From the NCBI GenBank assembly GCA_044238935.1, contig JBIICI010000001.1, forward strand, positions 176,091 to 240,090: DNA of 64,000 nucleotides, written 5' to 3'. The stretch is from JBIICI01 sp044238935. GTDB taxonomy: Bacteria > Pseudomonadota > Alphaproteobacteria > Micavibrionales > Micavibrionaceae. Shown here in pieces: positions 54,377 through 63,966 of this stretch. The notes beneath the pieces are model-generated. The model made no database searches. It saw nothing but the letters and a program-made list of their open reading frames with translations, and was not told where the DNA came from. Position 1 is the first letter of the stretch. Each line of letters starts with the position of its first letter. Position numbers and translations under genes: made by a program.

Positions 54377-55981
54377 ATGTCTGTAACGCCCCCAGAATTT
54401 AACAACGAATTGAACAACGAATCGAATAACGAATTAAACGCTGAAAAAATCATTGACTCTTTTGGCGGTATTCGCCCTATGTCAACGAAAACTGGCATTG
54501 CTGTGACGACAATTCAGGGGTGGAAAAAACGCGGTGTTATTCCTGCGGCGCGGTATGATGAAATCATCAAGGCATCTAAGGAAAATAATATTTCTATTGA
54601 CCTCAGCAAAGCCATTGATAAAAAGGCTGTAGATATTCCTTCTGCGCCCTTACCGTCAAAATCCCCTTCGATGGCGGTTACAATTGATCAGATCATTGCG
54701 GAGAAAGAAAGCAAAGAAAAAAGAGCAGGTTATGAAAAGGTTGAGGCTGTGACCGAAAAAACGATTGAAATCAAAACCAATCCGACTCACTCTTACTCTC
54801 AGCCTCAATTCATCAATACACCAAATAATCCTGTGAAACAGGCGCAATCTTTACAGATTACAGCAAAAATCATTACACTTTCAATCTTAAGCAGCTTGTC
54901 CACATGTGCCTTGATTGCTGTGATTTTGTGGCCACATGCGCGTGATATTTATGCTTATAACGCACGTTTAAAATTAATCGAACAAGATATGATTCGCATT
55001 GAAGATTCCTTAAGTGAGATCAGAGAAGATCAATCACGTTTGCCCCTTTTATTAGAAGAGATGCAAAAAAAAACTTTAGATAAAGTCTCCTCTCTCGATG
55101 CGTCCCCCTTTACGCAAAGATTGAATCAATTAGAGCAAACAATAACGCAAATCACGGGATCAAAGGATGTGAAGGGATTGGTTGTCACTTTACAGAAATT
55201 ACAAGAATCTGTTGAGGGGCAAGAGAAACTATCAAAAATTGTTGATAGCTTAAAGGAAACAGTCACGAATTTAGAAGGAAAATTTAGCAATTTAAACGAA
55301 GCCCTCACCAGTGCCCAAAAAGAGAAAAATACACTGGGGGAAACATTATCTGCTGTTAAAAAAGACAATTTACAAGAAGCCGCCTTGTTAATTGGTTTAA
55401 CGCAATTGCGGGATTCATTAAATCGTAATGCGCCTTTTTCCGATGATTTGGCGCTTTTGCAATCTTTATTACCCAAAGAAAATACGGCACTGAGCCAAGC
55501 CATTGAGGAACTTAAACCCTTTGCAAAAACAGGTGTCCTCAGCCCACAATCTTTGGTGGATGAACTTAATAGCTTAAAAGGCAAAGCCCTTTCCACAAAA
55601 GAAGGATCATTGGCAAAGAAAACGGCTTCCAGCCTCAATAATTTGGTCTTAATTGAGAAAAATGGCGTTGCCTTAAATCCCAATGCGATTGACCTGAAAA
55701 TTGAATCTATTGAAAGTGATCTAGTCAAGGGTGATCTAAGTAGTGCTGTTGTGCATTTAGACGCATTAGATAGTACAACAAAGCAAGATATGGCAGGCCT
55801 AATTGAAAAAACAAAAGCCAGTTTGAAGGCGCAAAATATCCAAGAAATTTTATCAAAAGCCATCTTGGATCAATTAGCCCACATTCAAAAAACCAAAACA
55901 GACATTGAATCCAATACTGTGGAAAATACACAAGCAGATAAACCATTGGGATTAAATACAAAACTGAAATTGGATCAATAA
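54377..55981 (+). CDS. Mic60/mitofilin-like membrane protein with N-terminal HTH-like module
   Basis: A 534-residue protein between hemD and hemY, the place of the alphaproteobacterial Mic60 homologue. Residues about 20-60 (FGGIRPMSTKTGIAVTTIQGWKKRGVIP) look like a small DNA-binding-type helix-turn-helix. A single TM lies at about 165-187. A long coiled coil (about 190-350) and a C-terminal helical mitofilin-like domain follow. Mic60 shapes membrane contact sites such as intracytoplasmic membranes. The ATG at 54377 is chosen over an upstream TTG. The HTH fused to the N-terminal cytoplasmic side is discussed in findings. Confidence 0.78.
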   Translation: MSVTPPEFNNELNNESNNELNAEKIIDSFGGIRPMSTKTGIAVTTIQGWKKRGVIPAARYDEIIKASKENNISIDLSKAIDKKAVDIPSAPLPSKSPSMAVTIDQIIAEKESKEKRAGYEKVEAVTEKTIEIKTNPTHSYSQPQFINTPNNPVKQAQSLQITAKIITLSILSSLSTCALIAVILWPHARDIYAYNARLKLIEQDMIRIEDSLSEIREDQSRLPLLLEEMQKKTLDKVSSLDASPFTQRLNQLEQTITQITGSKDVKGLVVTLQKLQESVEGQEKLSKIVDSLKETVTNLEGKFSNLNEALTSAQKEKNTLGETLSAVKKDNLQEAALLIGLTQLRDSLNRNAPFSDDLALLQSLLPKENTALSQAIEELKPFAKTGVLSPQSLVDELNSLKGKALSTKEGSLAKKTASSLNNLVLIEKNGVALNPNAIDLKIESIESDLVKGDLSSAVVHLDALDSTTKQDMAGLIEKTKASLKAQNIQEILSKAILDQLAHIQKTKTDIESNTVENTQADKPLGLNTKLKLDQ

Positions 55982-55988
55982 GATAACG

Positions 55989-57278
55989 ATGAAAGAATTT
56001 CTCACGCAATTGCCCCGTCGATTCTGCCTAATTTTATGGTGGTCTTTGCATGTGGCTGTTTTGGGGTGGGGTGGGTATTTTATCATGACCCATTTTCAAG
56101 GCAAATCGGCCTATCTTTCCTTTTATTGGACAGATTATAAAATTCAAATGCCCATTTGGTTAGCCATTTTGGTTGTGTTGGGATTTGTCGCGATCATATC
56201 CTTTTTATATCGGATCATTTATTTGATTATTTTTGCGCCATGGTTGTTACAGCAATGGATGAAAAAACCGCGCTGGGAGCAAGGTTTGAAATATATCACG
56301 CACACATTAACCTATATTGCTGAGGGTGATCTCAAAGCCGCGCGGGGATCATTAAAGCAGGCACAAAAATTAATTCCTGCAACCTCGTCTGATTTGCCTT
56401 TAATCCTTAAGGCACAAATTGCGCGTATGGATGGTCATCACCAAGAGGCTACCCATAGCTTAGAGCTGTTAAAATCACATCAAAACACAAATATTTTGGG
56501 GGAACGTGGTCTGATCACTCTATCGATTGACCAAGGCGATTTGAGCGCGGCTTTGATCAAAGCCGAACAGGCGGCGCAGAAACATAAACGCAATTACGGG
56601 ATACAGCGTTTATTATATGATTTATATTTGAAAACAGGGCGGTGGAATGCGGCGCTGGATTTGTCTGTTGACCTTTTGCACCTTTCAAAAATCGATAAAC
56701 AATCTTTGTACCAAGAACAGGCGGCTTTAATGGTTATTAAGGCAGAAACTCTTGATAAAAATGAAGCGGCAAGACTTTTAAAACGGGCGGTTATTTTATC
56801 AGAGTATCATGTGGGTATTGTCTGCATCGCTGCGCGTGCTTTAGGCAATCATTCTTTATCTATCTTAAAAAAAGCATGGATGCGTCATCCACACCCCGAT
56901 TTATTTGTGGTATGGCAAGATATAAAGCCTGCAAAATTGGTGGGGGATAAAGCGCAAAAATGGGCGTGGGATTTGTTGCGTTTGACGCCGAACCATCCTG
57001 AGTCAATTTTGGGTATGGCGCAAATTTGTTTGGAACAGAGCGATATTCAAAAAACCCGTGAATGGCTGGAAAAAGCCCATCATCATAAGAGCCTGTTTGA
57101 TACACGCCTAAAGGATATTGCCCAAGAATTGCGCTTGCCCATGGGGGATGATCAAACATCATATCGTGCATCCTCTTATTGGCAGTGCGTTCAGACCCAC
57201 CAAAGATTTAATCGTTGGCAGGCTGTCATCGCCCAAAATCCCCCTTTGTTTAATACTATTCAATGGATTGAATCATGA
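55989..57278 (+). CDS. hemY: HemY-like membrane TPR protein
   Basis: A 429-residue protein with the HemY_N layout: two N-terminal TMs (about 12-35 and 55-90) followed by TPR-like helical repeats (about 105-420; YITHTLTYIAEGDLKAARGSLKQAQKL opens the first). It was named from the hem operon in E. coli, and its biochemical role is not settled. It overlaps lptE by 4 bases. Confidence 0.88.
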   Translation: MKEFLTQLPRRFCLILWWSLHVAVLGWGGYFIMTHFQGKSAYLSFYWTDYKIQMPIWLAILVVLGFVAIISFLYRIIYLIIFAPWLLQQWMKKPRWEQGLKYITHTLTYIAEGDLKAARGSLKQAQKLIPATSSDLPLILKAQIARMDGHHQEATHSLELLKSHQNTNILGERGLITLSIDQGDLSAALIKAEQAAQKHKRNYGIQRLLYDLYLKTGRWNAALDLSVDLLHLSKIDKQSLYQEQAALMVIKAETLDKNEAARLLKRAVILSEYHVGIVCIAARALGNHSLSILKKAWMRHPHPDLFVVWQDIKPAKLVGDKAQKWAWDLLRLTPNHPESILGMAQICLEQSDIQKTREWLEKAHHHKSLFDTRLKDIAQELRLPMGDDQTSYRASSYWQCVQTHQRFNRWQAVIAQNPPLFNTIQWIES

Positions 57279-57811
57279 ATAAATTGATCTTATTACCCTT
57301 TATTATTGGTTGTTTATGGCTTTGTGGCTGTGGGTTTGAACCTGTCTATCAGGAAAAACCCTCTTTGTCAGCTAACGAAAATACACAAGACACAAGCGCC
57401 CGTACCTTTTTACAAAGCATCAAAATTGCACAAATTCCCAATGAGAGCGGGCAATATATGCGCAATGAATTGATTGATCGTTTTTACCAAACAGGCTATC
57501 CTACTGATCCTGCCTATACATTAAAAATTGAAAATTTCAAAGAAACGCGTACGGATTTAGACATCAACGTCAATTCTGCCGCCACACGGGCACAGCTGGA
57601 TTTATCAGGAATGATGGTATTAATTGATAATAAAACCGCCGAACCCGTCCTTAAACGCCCTATCAGCAGTGTGGTCAGTTATAACATCCTAAACAGCCAA
57701 TTTACCACACGCGTTTCTGCAACCAGCACCCGACGCAATGCAATCCAAGATTTGGTTGGGCAAATTGAAAATCATTTAACCCTGTACGCGCGTTCGGCGC
57801 GTTCTCAATAA
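57275..57811 (+). CDS. lptE: LPS assembly lipoprotein LptE
   Basis: A 178-residue lipoprotein with lipobox LCGC (cysteine at about 19), followed by GFEPVYQ, the LptE start signature. A mixed alpha/beta mature domain contains RNELIDRFYQTGYP and ends in TRRNAIQDLVGQIENHL. It plugs the LptD barrel that delivers LPS to the outer surface. Usually it lies beside leuS and holA, but here it is the last gene of the hemD-mic60-hemY run. Confidence 0.9.
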   Translation: MNKLILLPFIIGCLWLCGCGFEPVYQEKPSLSANENTQDTSARTFLQSIKIAQIPNESGQYMRNELIDRFYQTGYPTDPAYTLKIENFKETRTDLDINVNSAATRAQLDLSGMMVLIDNKTAEPVLKRPISSVVSYNILNSQFTTRVSATSTRRNAIQDLVGQIENHLTLYARSARSQ

Positions 57812-57817
57812 ATAAGG

Positions 57818-57971
57818 ACTATATAGTATTTCAAAATACTGATTGGACAGCACTGCAAATGACATTTCCTTGCGCTTCCACTACTCATGGACTTCAATGT
57901 CCACTCCGTTGCGGTTCTCATGAAACGCCATTTTCGCTGACTGTCCAATCAATATTTTAAAACACTATAGT
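57818..57971. repeat. 154-bp imperfect palindrome (MITE-like element)
   Basis: The outer arms, about 32 bases each, pair closely: left ACTATATAGTATTTCAAAAT..GATTGGACAG, right complement ACTATAGTGTTTTAAAAT..GATTGGACAG. Part of the interior is also weakly complementary, and the centre has TGGAC/GTCCA. The right arm includes the last codons and stop of ung. There is no coding frame inside. Confidence 0.6.
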
Positions 57972-58645
57972 TGCCAATCAATCGCCCCACGCCCTTTAGA
58001 GTCTAAAAAATTATTGGCCTGTGAAAAATGCTTACACCCCAAAAAGCCACGATGGGCGGATAGGGGGGAGGGATGCACGGATTTTAAAATCAAATGTTTA
58101 TTGGAATCCACAAAAGCCGCCTTTTTTTGCGCGTATGATCCCCATAGCATAAAAACGCATGAATCGGCATGCTCATTTATGGCGCGAATGATGGCATCTG
58201 TGAAAGCTTCCCAGCCTTTATTTTGATGTGATCCTGCAAGACCGCGCTCAACGGTTAGAACGCTGTTGAGTAACAAAACGCCTTGGCATGCCCAGTTTTC
58301 TAAATATCCATGTTTGGTCATAGGGATAGATAAATCATCCTGAATTTCTTTATAGATATTCAACAAAGACGGTGGAATTTTTACATTCGGCGGTACGCTA
58401 AAGGATAGACCATGTGCTTGCCCATCGCCGTGGTATGGGTCTTGCCCTAAGATCACCACCTTAATGTGTGACAAAGGCGTGGCATGCAGGGCGTGGAAAT
58501 ATTGTGATCCCTTGGGGAAAATGATTTTTCCTGCCGCTTTTTCTTCTGTCAAAAACGCTTTTAACGTTTTCATATAGGGTTTATCAAATTCATCCCCCAC
58601 AACATCCATCCATTCAGGCGGCAGGGGTGGGGGCGTGGTACTCAT
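57965..58645 (-). CDS. ung: uracil-DNA glycosylase
   Basis: A 226-residue family 1 UDG. The catalytic loop GQDPYHGDGQAHGLSFSV, LLLNSVLTV, and the intercalating HPSPLSAHRGF loop are all present. It removes uracil from DNA. The start at 58645 (MSTTPPPLPPEW) lies next to the ileS stop codon. The last codons fall inside the right arm of the adjacent palindrome. Confidence 0.95.
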   Translation of the reverse strand: MSTTPPPLPPEWMDVVGDEFDKPYMKTLKAFLTEEKAAGKIIFPKGSQYFHALHATPLSHIKVVILGQDPYHGDGQAHGLSFSVPPNVKIPPSLLNIYKEIQDDLSIPMTKHGYLENWACQGVLLLNSVLTVERGLAGSHQNKGWEAFTDAIIRAINEHADSCVFMLWGSYAQKKAAFVDSNKHLILKSVHPSPLSAHRGFLGCKHFSQANNFLDSKGRGAIDWQL

Positions 58646-58646
58646 C

Positions 58647-61526
58647 TTAAGCAGCCTTTTGTTGCTGTACAAACCAGCGCACCGCATCGGCATCGCGCTG
58701 TGTGAGGTCGGGATAATCGGGATCAGATCCAACATCGGGGGTGATTTTCCAGCAGCGTTGGCATTTGTTGCCCTCAGCCAATCCGAAGGATACGGCAACG
58801 CCTGTGACATCCTTTAACGATAAGGCATCATCAGGGGCATTTTGGATGGAATCCAACGTGATTTGGGAAATGATCGCGATTTCGGCTAAATCCAATCCTT
58901 GCGCGGCGGTCTTATAGGTATCATTGACATAAACAATCGGGTGCGCCTCAAGCGATGATCCAATGGTTTTATCCGCCCGTTTGGGCTCTAACGCGGCAAA
59001 GATCACGCGGCGAATATCTTGGATTTGATCCCATTTGTCATGCAAGGCTTTATTTTGCCAATCTGTGGGAATGGTTGGGAAATTTTGTAAGTGAATGGAT
59101 TCATGGTTTTGTAAGGGAGCGGGGCGATATTGCCATGTTTCCTCTGCTGTAAAGGGCAAAATGGGGGCAAACCACGCGGTTAAATATTCATAAATATGAA
59201 ATAAAACCGTACGACACGCGCGGCGTTTTACGGAATCAGGGCGGTCACAATATAAGGAATCTTTGCGAATATCAAAATAAAAGGCAGATAATTCATTGCC
59301 ACAAAAATTGTGCAAACGATGCGTGAGCTTTGAAAATTCATAAGCGGTGATGGCGCCGCGCACATCCTTATCCATCTCAAAAAGCTGATGCAGCATCCAT
59401 TGTTCCAGCTCGGGCATATCGTTATAGTTCAGTTTTTCAGACTCTGTAAAACCGTCCAATGCCCCCAGTAAAAACCGCAATGTATTGCGAATACGGCGAT
59501 ATAAATCGGCGGCGGTTTTGATGGTGTTTTGCCCAATGCGAATATCCTCAGAATAATCAGAAGTTGCCACCCACAGGCGCAAGATATCCGCACCATATTC
59601 CTTGATAATATCAGACGGCGCAATGACGTTGCCCAAGGATTTGGACATTTTATAGCCCTTTTCATCCAGCGTAAAGCCGTGCGTTAAAACGGTTTTATAC
59701 GGCGCCCGTCCGCGTGTGCCACAGGATTCCAACAAAGATGATTGAAACCAACCTCGGTGCTGATCTGATCCTTCTAAATACAGGGATACAGGTGTATCGC
59801 CCAATTCTTCGCGTGCTTCGACAACAAAAGCGTGCGTTGAGCCTGATTCAAACCAGACATCGACAATGTCAAAAATCTGTGTGTAATCCGCCGCATCATA
59901 GGCATCGCCTAAAAATTCTTGAGGGTCTAATGACCACCACGCATCTGATCCTTGGGTTTCAAAAATCGTACCGATCCGATCAAAAACATCTTTGTCCAAC
60001 AATGTTTCGCCTGTTTCTTTGTGTAAGAACAAGGCAATCGGGACGCCCCAAGCGCGTTGACGGGAGATACACCAATCAGGGCGTTGTTCGACCATCGCGC
60101 GGATACGGTTTTTGCCCTGTGCCGGTACCCATGTCACATCATCAATGGCACGGAGTGCCGTTTGACGCAAATCATTGGTTTGCATGGAAATAAACCATTG
60201 TGGTGTGGTGCGGAAAATCACAGGGGCTTTTGACCGCCAGCTATGGGGATAATCATGACGAATAGAGCCTTTGGACAGCAGCTTTCCAGCCTCATTGATC
60301 GCCTTAATCACGGCGAAATTGGCATTGCCCATTTCGCCTTTATCGGTGTAAACCTCCAGCCCTGCGAATAAATCAACATGGGGACGGAAACGCCCATCAT
60401 CGGTGACGTTATCTGTGACCTCTAAACCCGCTTTTCGCCCTAAATCAAAGTCGTCTGCCCCATGACCCGGTGCGATATGCACAAAGCCTGTTCCTGCGTC
60501 CTCAGATACAAAATCGCCTGAAAGGGCTGGCACATCAAACCCATAATAATCCGCTGCACCGCGTAATGGATGCGCACAGATTGTGCCGGCTAAATCCGCC
60601 CCTTTGAACGGTGCTGATAGATCATAAGCGGTGATCTTGGCTTGGCTACAGACGGCATCAACCAAAGAGGCAGCAAGAATGATTTTATCATTTGGGGCAG
60701 CTGTTGTGCCCTCAGCCGTTTCGGTAATGGTTAAAACCACATAATCAATCTCATCGCCATACGCCACGGCACGATTTGACGGCATTGTCCAAGGCGTGGT
60801 TGTCCAGATCACAATATCCGCGCCAGTGATGGCAGGGATAGATGCGTTAATCACGGGAAAGCGCACCCAAATCGTGATGGATTTATGCTCTTTATATTCA
60901 ACTTCAGCCTCCGCCAAAGCTGTTTTTTCCACTGTTGACCACATGACAGGCTTCACGCCTTTATATAATCCGCCGTTTAGGGCGAATTTATGAATTTCGC
61001 GCGTAATATCAGCCTCTGATTGATAGTGCATCGTCAAATAAGGCTTGTCCCAATCGCCTGTAACACCCAAACGCTGAAATTCTTCGGATTGAATATCGAC
61101 CCATTTTTGGGCAAAGGCGCGACATTCGTTACGGAATTGGATTTTATCAATCGCATCTTTATCCTCGCCACGCGCACGATATTGTTCCTCCACTTTCCAC
61201 TCAATCGGCAGGCCGTGGCAATCCCAACCCGGAATATAGGGCGTGTAGTACCCAAGGCTATAAAAAGCGCGGTTGACCATATCTTTTAAAATCTTATTTT
61301 CCGCGTGCCCAATATGAATATGCCCATTCGCATAAGGGGGGCCGTCATGCAAGACATGGGGTGTCTTTTTACGGCTGTTTTGCATTTTCTTTTTGTAAAT
61401 ATCTTGATTGCGCCAAAATGCCAAAATTTCAGGTTCTTTTTGCGCCAATCCGCCACGCATCGGGAAATCTGTGGTGGGGAGAAATACAGTCGTACGGTAA
61501 AATTCAGCGTTATTGGTCATGGTCAT
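58647..61526 (-). CDS. ileS: isoleucyl-tRNA synthetase
   Basis: A 959-residue class I synthetase. HIGH is in NGHIHIGHAENK, KMSKS in GYKMSKSLGNV, and the editing domain includes WTTTPWTMPSN. The C-terminal zinc site is altered: the first pair CQRC is present, but the second, usually LCxRC, reads LTQRD. The long N-terminus and WDCHGLPIEWKVEEQ are bacterial-type. An ATG two codons later is also a possible start. Confidence 0.95.
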   Translation of the reverse strand: MTMTNNAEFYRTTVFLPTTDFPMRGGLAQKEPEILAFWRNQDIYKKKMQNSRKKTPHVLHDGPPYANGHIHIGHAENKILKDMVNRAFYSLGYYTPYIPGWDCHGLPIEWKVEEQYRARGEDKDAIDKIQFRNECRAFAQKWVDIQSEEFQRLGVTGDWDKPYLTMHYQSEADITREIHKFALNGGLYKGVKPVMWSTVEKTALAEAEVEYKEHKSITIWVRFPVINASIPAITGADIVIWTTTPWTMPSNRAVAYGDEIDYVVLTITETAEGTTAAPNDKIILAASLVDAVCSQAKITAYDLSAPFKGADLAGTICAHPLRGAADYYGFDVPALSGDFVSEDAGTGFVHIAPGHGADDFDLGRKAGLEVTDNVTDDGRFRPHVDLFAGLEVYTDKGEMGNANFAVIKAINEAGKLLSKGSIRHDYPHSWRSKAPVIFRTTPQWFISMQTNDLRQTALRAIDDVTWVPAQGKNRIRAMVEQRPDWCISRQRAWGVPIALFLHKETGETLLDKDVFDRIGTIFETQGSDAWWSLDPQEFLGDAYDAADYTQIFDIVDVWFESGSTHAFVVEAREELGDTPVSLYLEGSDQHRGWFQSSLLESCGTRGRAPYKTVLTHGFTLDEKGYKMSKSLGNVIAPSDIIKEYGADILRLWVATSDYSEDIRIGQNTIKTAADLYRRIRNTLRFLLGALDGFTESEKLNYNDMPELEQWMLHQLFEMDKDVRGAITAYEFSKLTHRLHNFCGNELSAFYFDIRKDSLYCDRPDSVKRRACRTVLFHIYEYLTAWFAPILPFTAEETWQYRPAPLQNHESIHLQNFPTIPTDWQNKALHDKWDQIQDIRRVIFAALEPKRADKTIGSSLEAHPIVYVNDTYKTAAQGLDLAEIAIISQITLDSIQNAPDDALSLKDVTGVAVSFGLAEGNKCQRCWKITPDVGSDPDYPDLTQRDADAVRWFVQQQKAA

Positions 61527-61843
61527 GCTTTATGGTTTAGGATTAAATACGGATTTAATCATACAAACCTAGGCTGGAAATGCAAGAGATTTTAGCGTTT
61601 TTAATCGGTTCGGTTGAGATGATGTGGTGTATTATAGCAGAGATTATAAGATGATTTGGGATGTGGTTTTATCTTGAGATGCTTAATTTTTAATAAAAAA
61701 AGGGCTGGTAATTTTGATATAAATGATTTATATATGGCTATATTCCCCCCTAAAATTTTGAATTTCTCTTATCCCAAGACCCCTTGGAGCTGACCATTCA
61801 AGATTATGAGTGTGGGATTTGCTGATATGAAATGGATTTTATA

Positions 61844-62065
61844 ATGACCGAAAATACTGTAAAAGCGGAAAAGAAAAAACGGACAAGTCCGGTAAATTTT
61901 GCGCGTCAAGTCAAAGCTGAGGGACGCAAAGTCACATGGCCAACATTAAAAGAAGTTAAAACAGGGACAATTGCCGTGTTTATCATGGTCACAATTGCCT
62001 CTCTTTTCTTATTTGCAACGGATCAAGTCATTGTATCGTTGCTGAATCTCATTTTTAAATTATAA
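61844..62065 (+). CDS. secE: preprotein translocase subunit SecE
   Basis: A 73-residue single-TM SecE: a charged N-terminus, RQVKAEGRKVTWPTLKEV, then the TM (AVFIMVTIASLFLFATDQVIVSLL). It clamps SecY in the translocon. An in-frame ATG four codons earlier is possible. The 61527-61843 gap upstream is AT-rich; I see no tRNA-Trp or other gene in it and assume it holds the ileS and secE promoters. Confidence 0.92.
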   Translation: MTENTVKAEKKKRTSPVNFARQVKAEGRKVTWPTLKEVKTGTIAVFIMVTIASLFLFATDQVIVSLLNLIFKL

Positions 62066-62088
62066 TTTTTACGTAAGGATTAAGACCC

Positions 62089-62619
62089 ATGGCCGCACGT
62101 TGGTATGTTGTACATGTTTATTCAGGTTTTGAAAACAAAGTTGCCGAAGAAATTCGCGAACGCGCTGTTCGAAATGGTTTGGAAGCCTATATCGAAGATA
62201 TTATGGTTCCCACAGAAACCGTGACAGAAGTCAAGCGCGGTAAAAAAGAAGAAGCAGAGCGCAAGTTCTTTCCGGGATATATTCTTATTAGCTTGGATTT
62301 AACGGATGAAGTTTGGCATATGGTCAAAGAAATTCCGAAAGTGACAGGATTTTTGGGTGCGAATAATAAACCATCCCCCATCACACGCAAGGAAGCTGAG
62401 CGTATGATGAGCTTGTTGCAAGAGGGCGCCGCTGCGCCACGTCAATCTTTGGCATTCGATATTGGCGAAGAAATTAAAGTGATCGAAGGGCCGTTTGCGT
62501 CCTTTACTGGTGTGGTCGAAGATGTGGATTCCGAAAAATCACGCTTGAAAGTGTCTGTATCAATCTTTGGGCGTGCAACCCCTGTTGAGCTTGAATATCA
62601 TCAAGTTGAAAAAACCTAA
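62089..62619 (+). CDS. nusG: transcription antitermination protein NusG
   Basis: A 176-residue NusG with the NGN domain (RWYVVHVYSGFENKVAEEI; FFPGYILISLDLTDEVWHMVKEIPKVTGFLG) and the C-terminal KOW domain (GEEIKVIEGPFASFTGVVEDVD). It binds RNA polymerase and couples to Rho and the ribosome. The usual secE-nusG pair; here the following gene is not rplK. Confidence 0.96.
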   Translation: MAARWYVVHVYSGFENKVAEEIRERAVRNGLEAYIEDIMVPTETVTEVKRGKKEEAERKFFPGYILISLDLTDEVWHMVKEIPKVTGFLGANNKPSPITRKEAERMMSLLQEGAAAPRQSLAFDIGEEIKVIEGPFASFTGVVEDVDSEKSRLKVSVSIFGRATPVELEYHQVEKT

Positions 62620-62660
62620 GGCATTTTTGACAATTTAAACCCCTTTATCATCAGGTTCTT

Positions 62661-63290
62661 ATGCCCGATATTTTTGATTTAGCCTCTTGGGTTGGTGCTG
62701 TGGCGTTTGCCTTAAGTGGCTATTTGATCGGGGCGCGTAAAAATCTGGATATTATGGGCATCTTCATTGTCTCTATGCTCACAGCCAATGGCGGTGGGGT
62801 TGTCCGTGATGTGCTGGTGGGGCAGATGCCTATTTTACTGCATGATGTTTTTGCTTTTTTATTAGTGGGTGGCGTTGTTTTAGTATCTATGGGCTTAAAG
62901 CTGCATAAAAAAGAGAATTTAGAACATCATACATTATTTTTAATTAGCGATTCGTTGGGTTTAGTTGCCTTTAGCGTGACAGGGGCTTTGGTTGGCATTG
63001 ATGCGAATTTAAGTGTTTTTGGCGTGATGCTGCTGGCGTTTATCACAGCCACAGGTGGCGGATTTTTACGCGATATTTTGTTAAAAGAAATCCCCTTTAT
63101 CCTCAGCAGTGATTTTTATGGTACGATTGCCTTAATCGTTGGGGCGCTATTATATATGTTGCATCAATTGGGGTGGGATAGCCAAGCTGTTGTTACCATA
63201 GTTTTTATAGCAGCGCTTTTGATTCGATTAATAGCATGGAAACACAAATGGCGCTTGCCAAAAATTGGCCCTGATATAACCTCAAAATAG
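62661..63290 (+). CDS. TRIC-family (UPF0126) cation channel-like membrane protein
   Basis: A 209-residue, six- or seven-TM protein made of two repeats, each with the glycine-rich G-G-G-x-x-R-D motif (NGGGVVRDVLVG; TGGGFLRDIL). Prokaryotic TRIC homologues conduct monovalent cations; the role in bacteria is not established. It starts 42 bases after nusG, replacing the usual rplKAJL genes. Confidence 0.88.
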   Translation: MPDIFDLASWVGAVAFALSGYLIGARKNLDIMGIFIVSMLTANGGGVVRDVLVGQMPILLHDVFAFLLVGGVVLVSMGLKLHKKENLEHHTLFLISDSLGLVAFSVTGALVGIDANLSVFGVMLLAFITATGGGFLRDILLKEIPFILSSDFYGTIALIVGALLYMLHQLGWDSQAVVTIVFIAALLIRLIAWKHKWRLPKIGPDITSK

Positions 63291-63330
63291 AATGTTGGCA
63301 TTTCCAATAAGATGGAGTAAAAATAAACGT

Positions 63331-63945
63331 ATGACAATTTATGTACATGAAAATGATCTGCCCGCTGATTTACAATGGGGCGATTCGGTGGCTGTTGATA
63401 CGGAAACAATGGGGCTAAAGCTGCATCGTGACCGTTTATGCTTGCTCCAAATTTCTTCGGGGGATGGGCATGCGCATTTGGTGCGCTTTGATCCACAAGG
63501 GCAATATCACGCCCCGAATCTCAAAAAAGTGCTGGATGATCCCGATATTTTGAAAATTTTTCATTATGCACGTTTTGATGTAGCCGCTATTGCATTGTAT
63601 TTGGATGTGGTTTGTGATCATATTTATTGTACAAAAATTGCCTCTAAACTTTGTCGTACATACACAGATCGTCACGGCTTGCGTGAGTTATGCAAGAGTT
63701 TGTTGTCGATTGATTTAAACAAAGAACAGCAATCTTCTGATTGGGGTGCTGTTTATTTGAGCGATGATCAAAAACAATATGCTGCCAATGATGTGTTATA
63801 TTTACATGAAATCAAAGAGAAATTAGATGCCATGCTTGCGCGTGAAAATCGCACGCATTTGGCACAGGCCTGTTTTGGTTTTATTCCCTATCGTGTGGCC
63901 TTGGATGAAATTGGATTTGATGATTTGGATATTTTCCATCACTAA
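63331..63945 (+). CDS. rnd: ribonuclease D, short alphaproteobacterial form
   Basis: A 204-residue DEDDy exonuclease. The first Asp/Glu pair is in VAVDTETMGL, the second Asp in IFHYARFDVAAI, and the C-terminal Tyr/Asp motif in QKQYAANDVLYL. The HRDC domains of E. coli RNase D are absent, as in many alphaproteobacteria. It trims structured RNA 3' ends. The start at 63331 is chosen because the conserved domain begins there. Confidence 0.92.
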   Translation: MTIYVHENDLPADLQWGDSVAVDTETMGLKLHRDRLCLLQISSGDGHAHLVRFDPQGQYHAPNLKKVLDDPDILKIFHYARFDVAAIALYLDVVCDHIYCTKIASKLCRTYTDRHGLRELCKSLLSIDLNKEQQSSDWGAVYLSDDQKQYAANDVLYLHEIKEKLDAMLARENRTHLAQACFGFIPYRVALDEIGFDDLDIFHH

Positions 63946-63966
63946 ACAAAGAAAAGAGTTCTTAAA

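Noticed and set aside
55126..55863. A 245-codon frame on the minus strand
   Set aside because: It is antisense to the Mic60-like coiled coil. The Leu/Phe/Ser-rich translation is what reverse-read Lys/Glu/Asn codons give.
59714..60193. A 159-codon plus-strand frame
   Set aside because: It is antisense to conserved ileS coding sequence and has no start signal.
61527..61843. Possible tRNA-Trp before secE, as in many proteobacteria
   Set aside because: I looked for an acceptor/T-arm pattern and CCA anticodon arm in this gap and found none.
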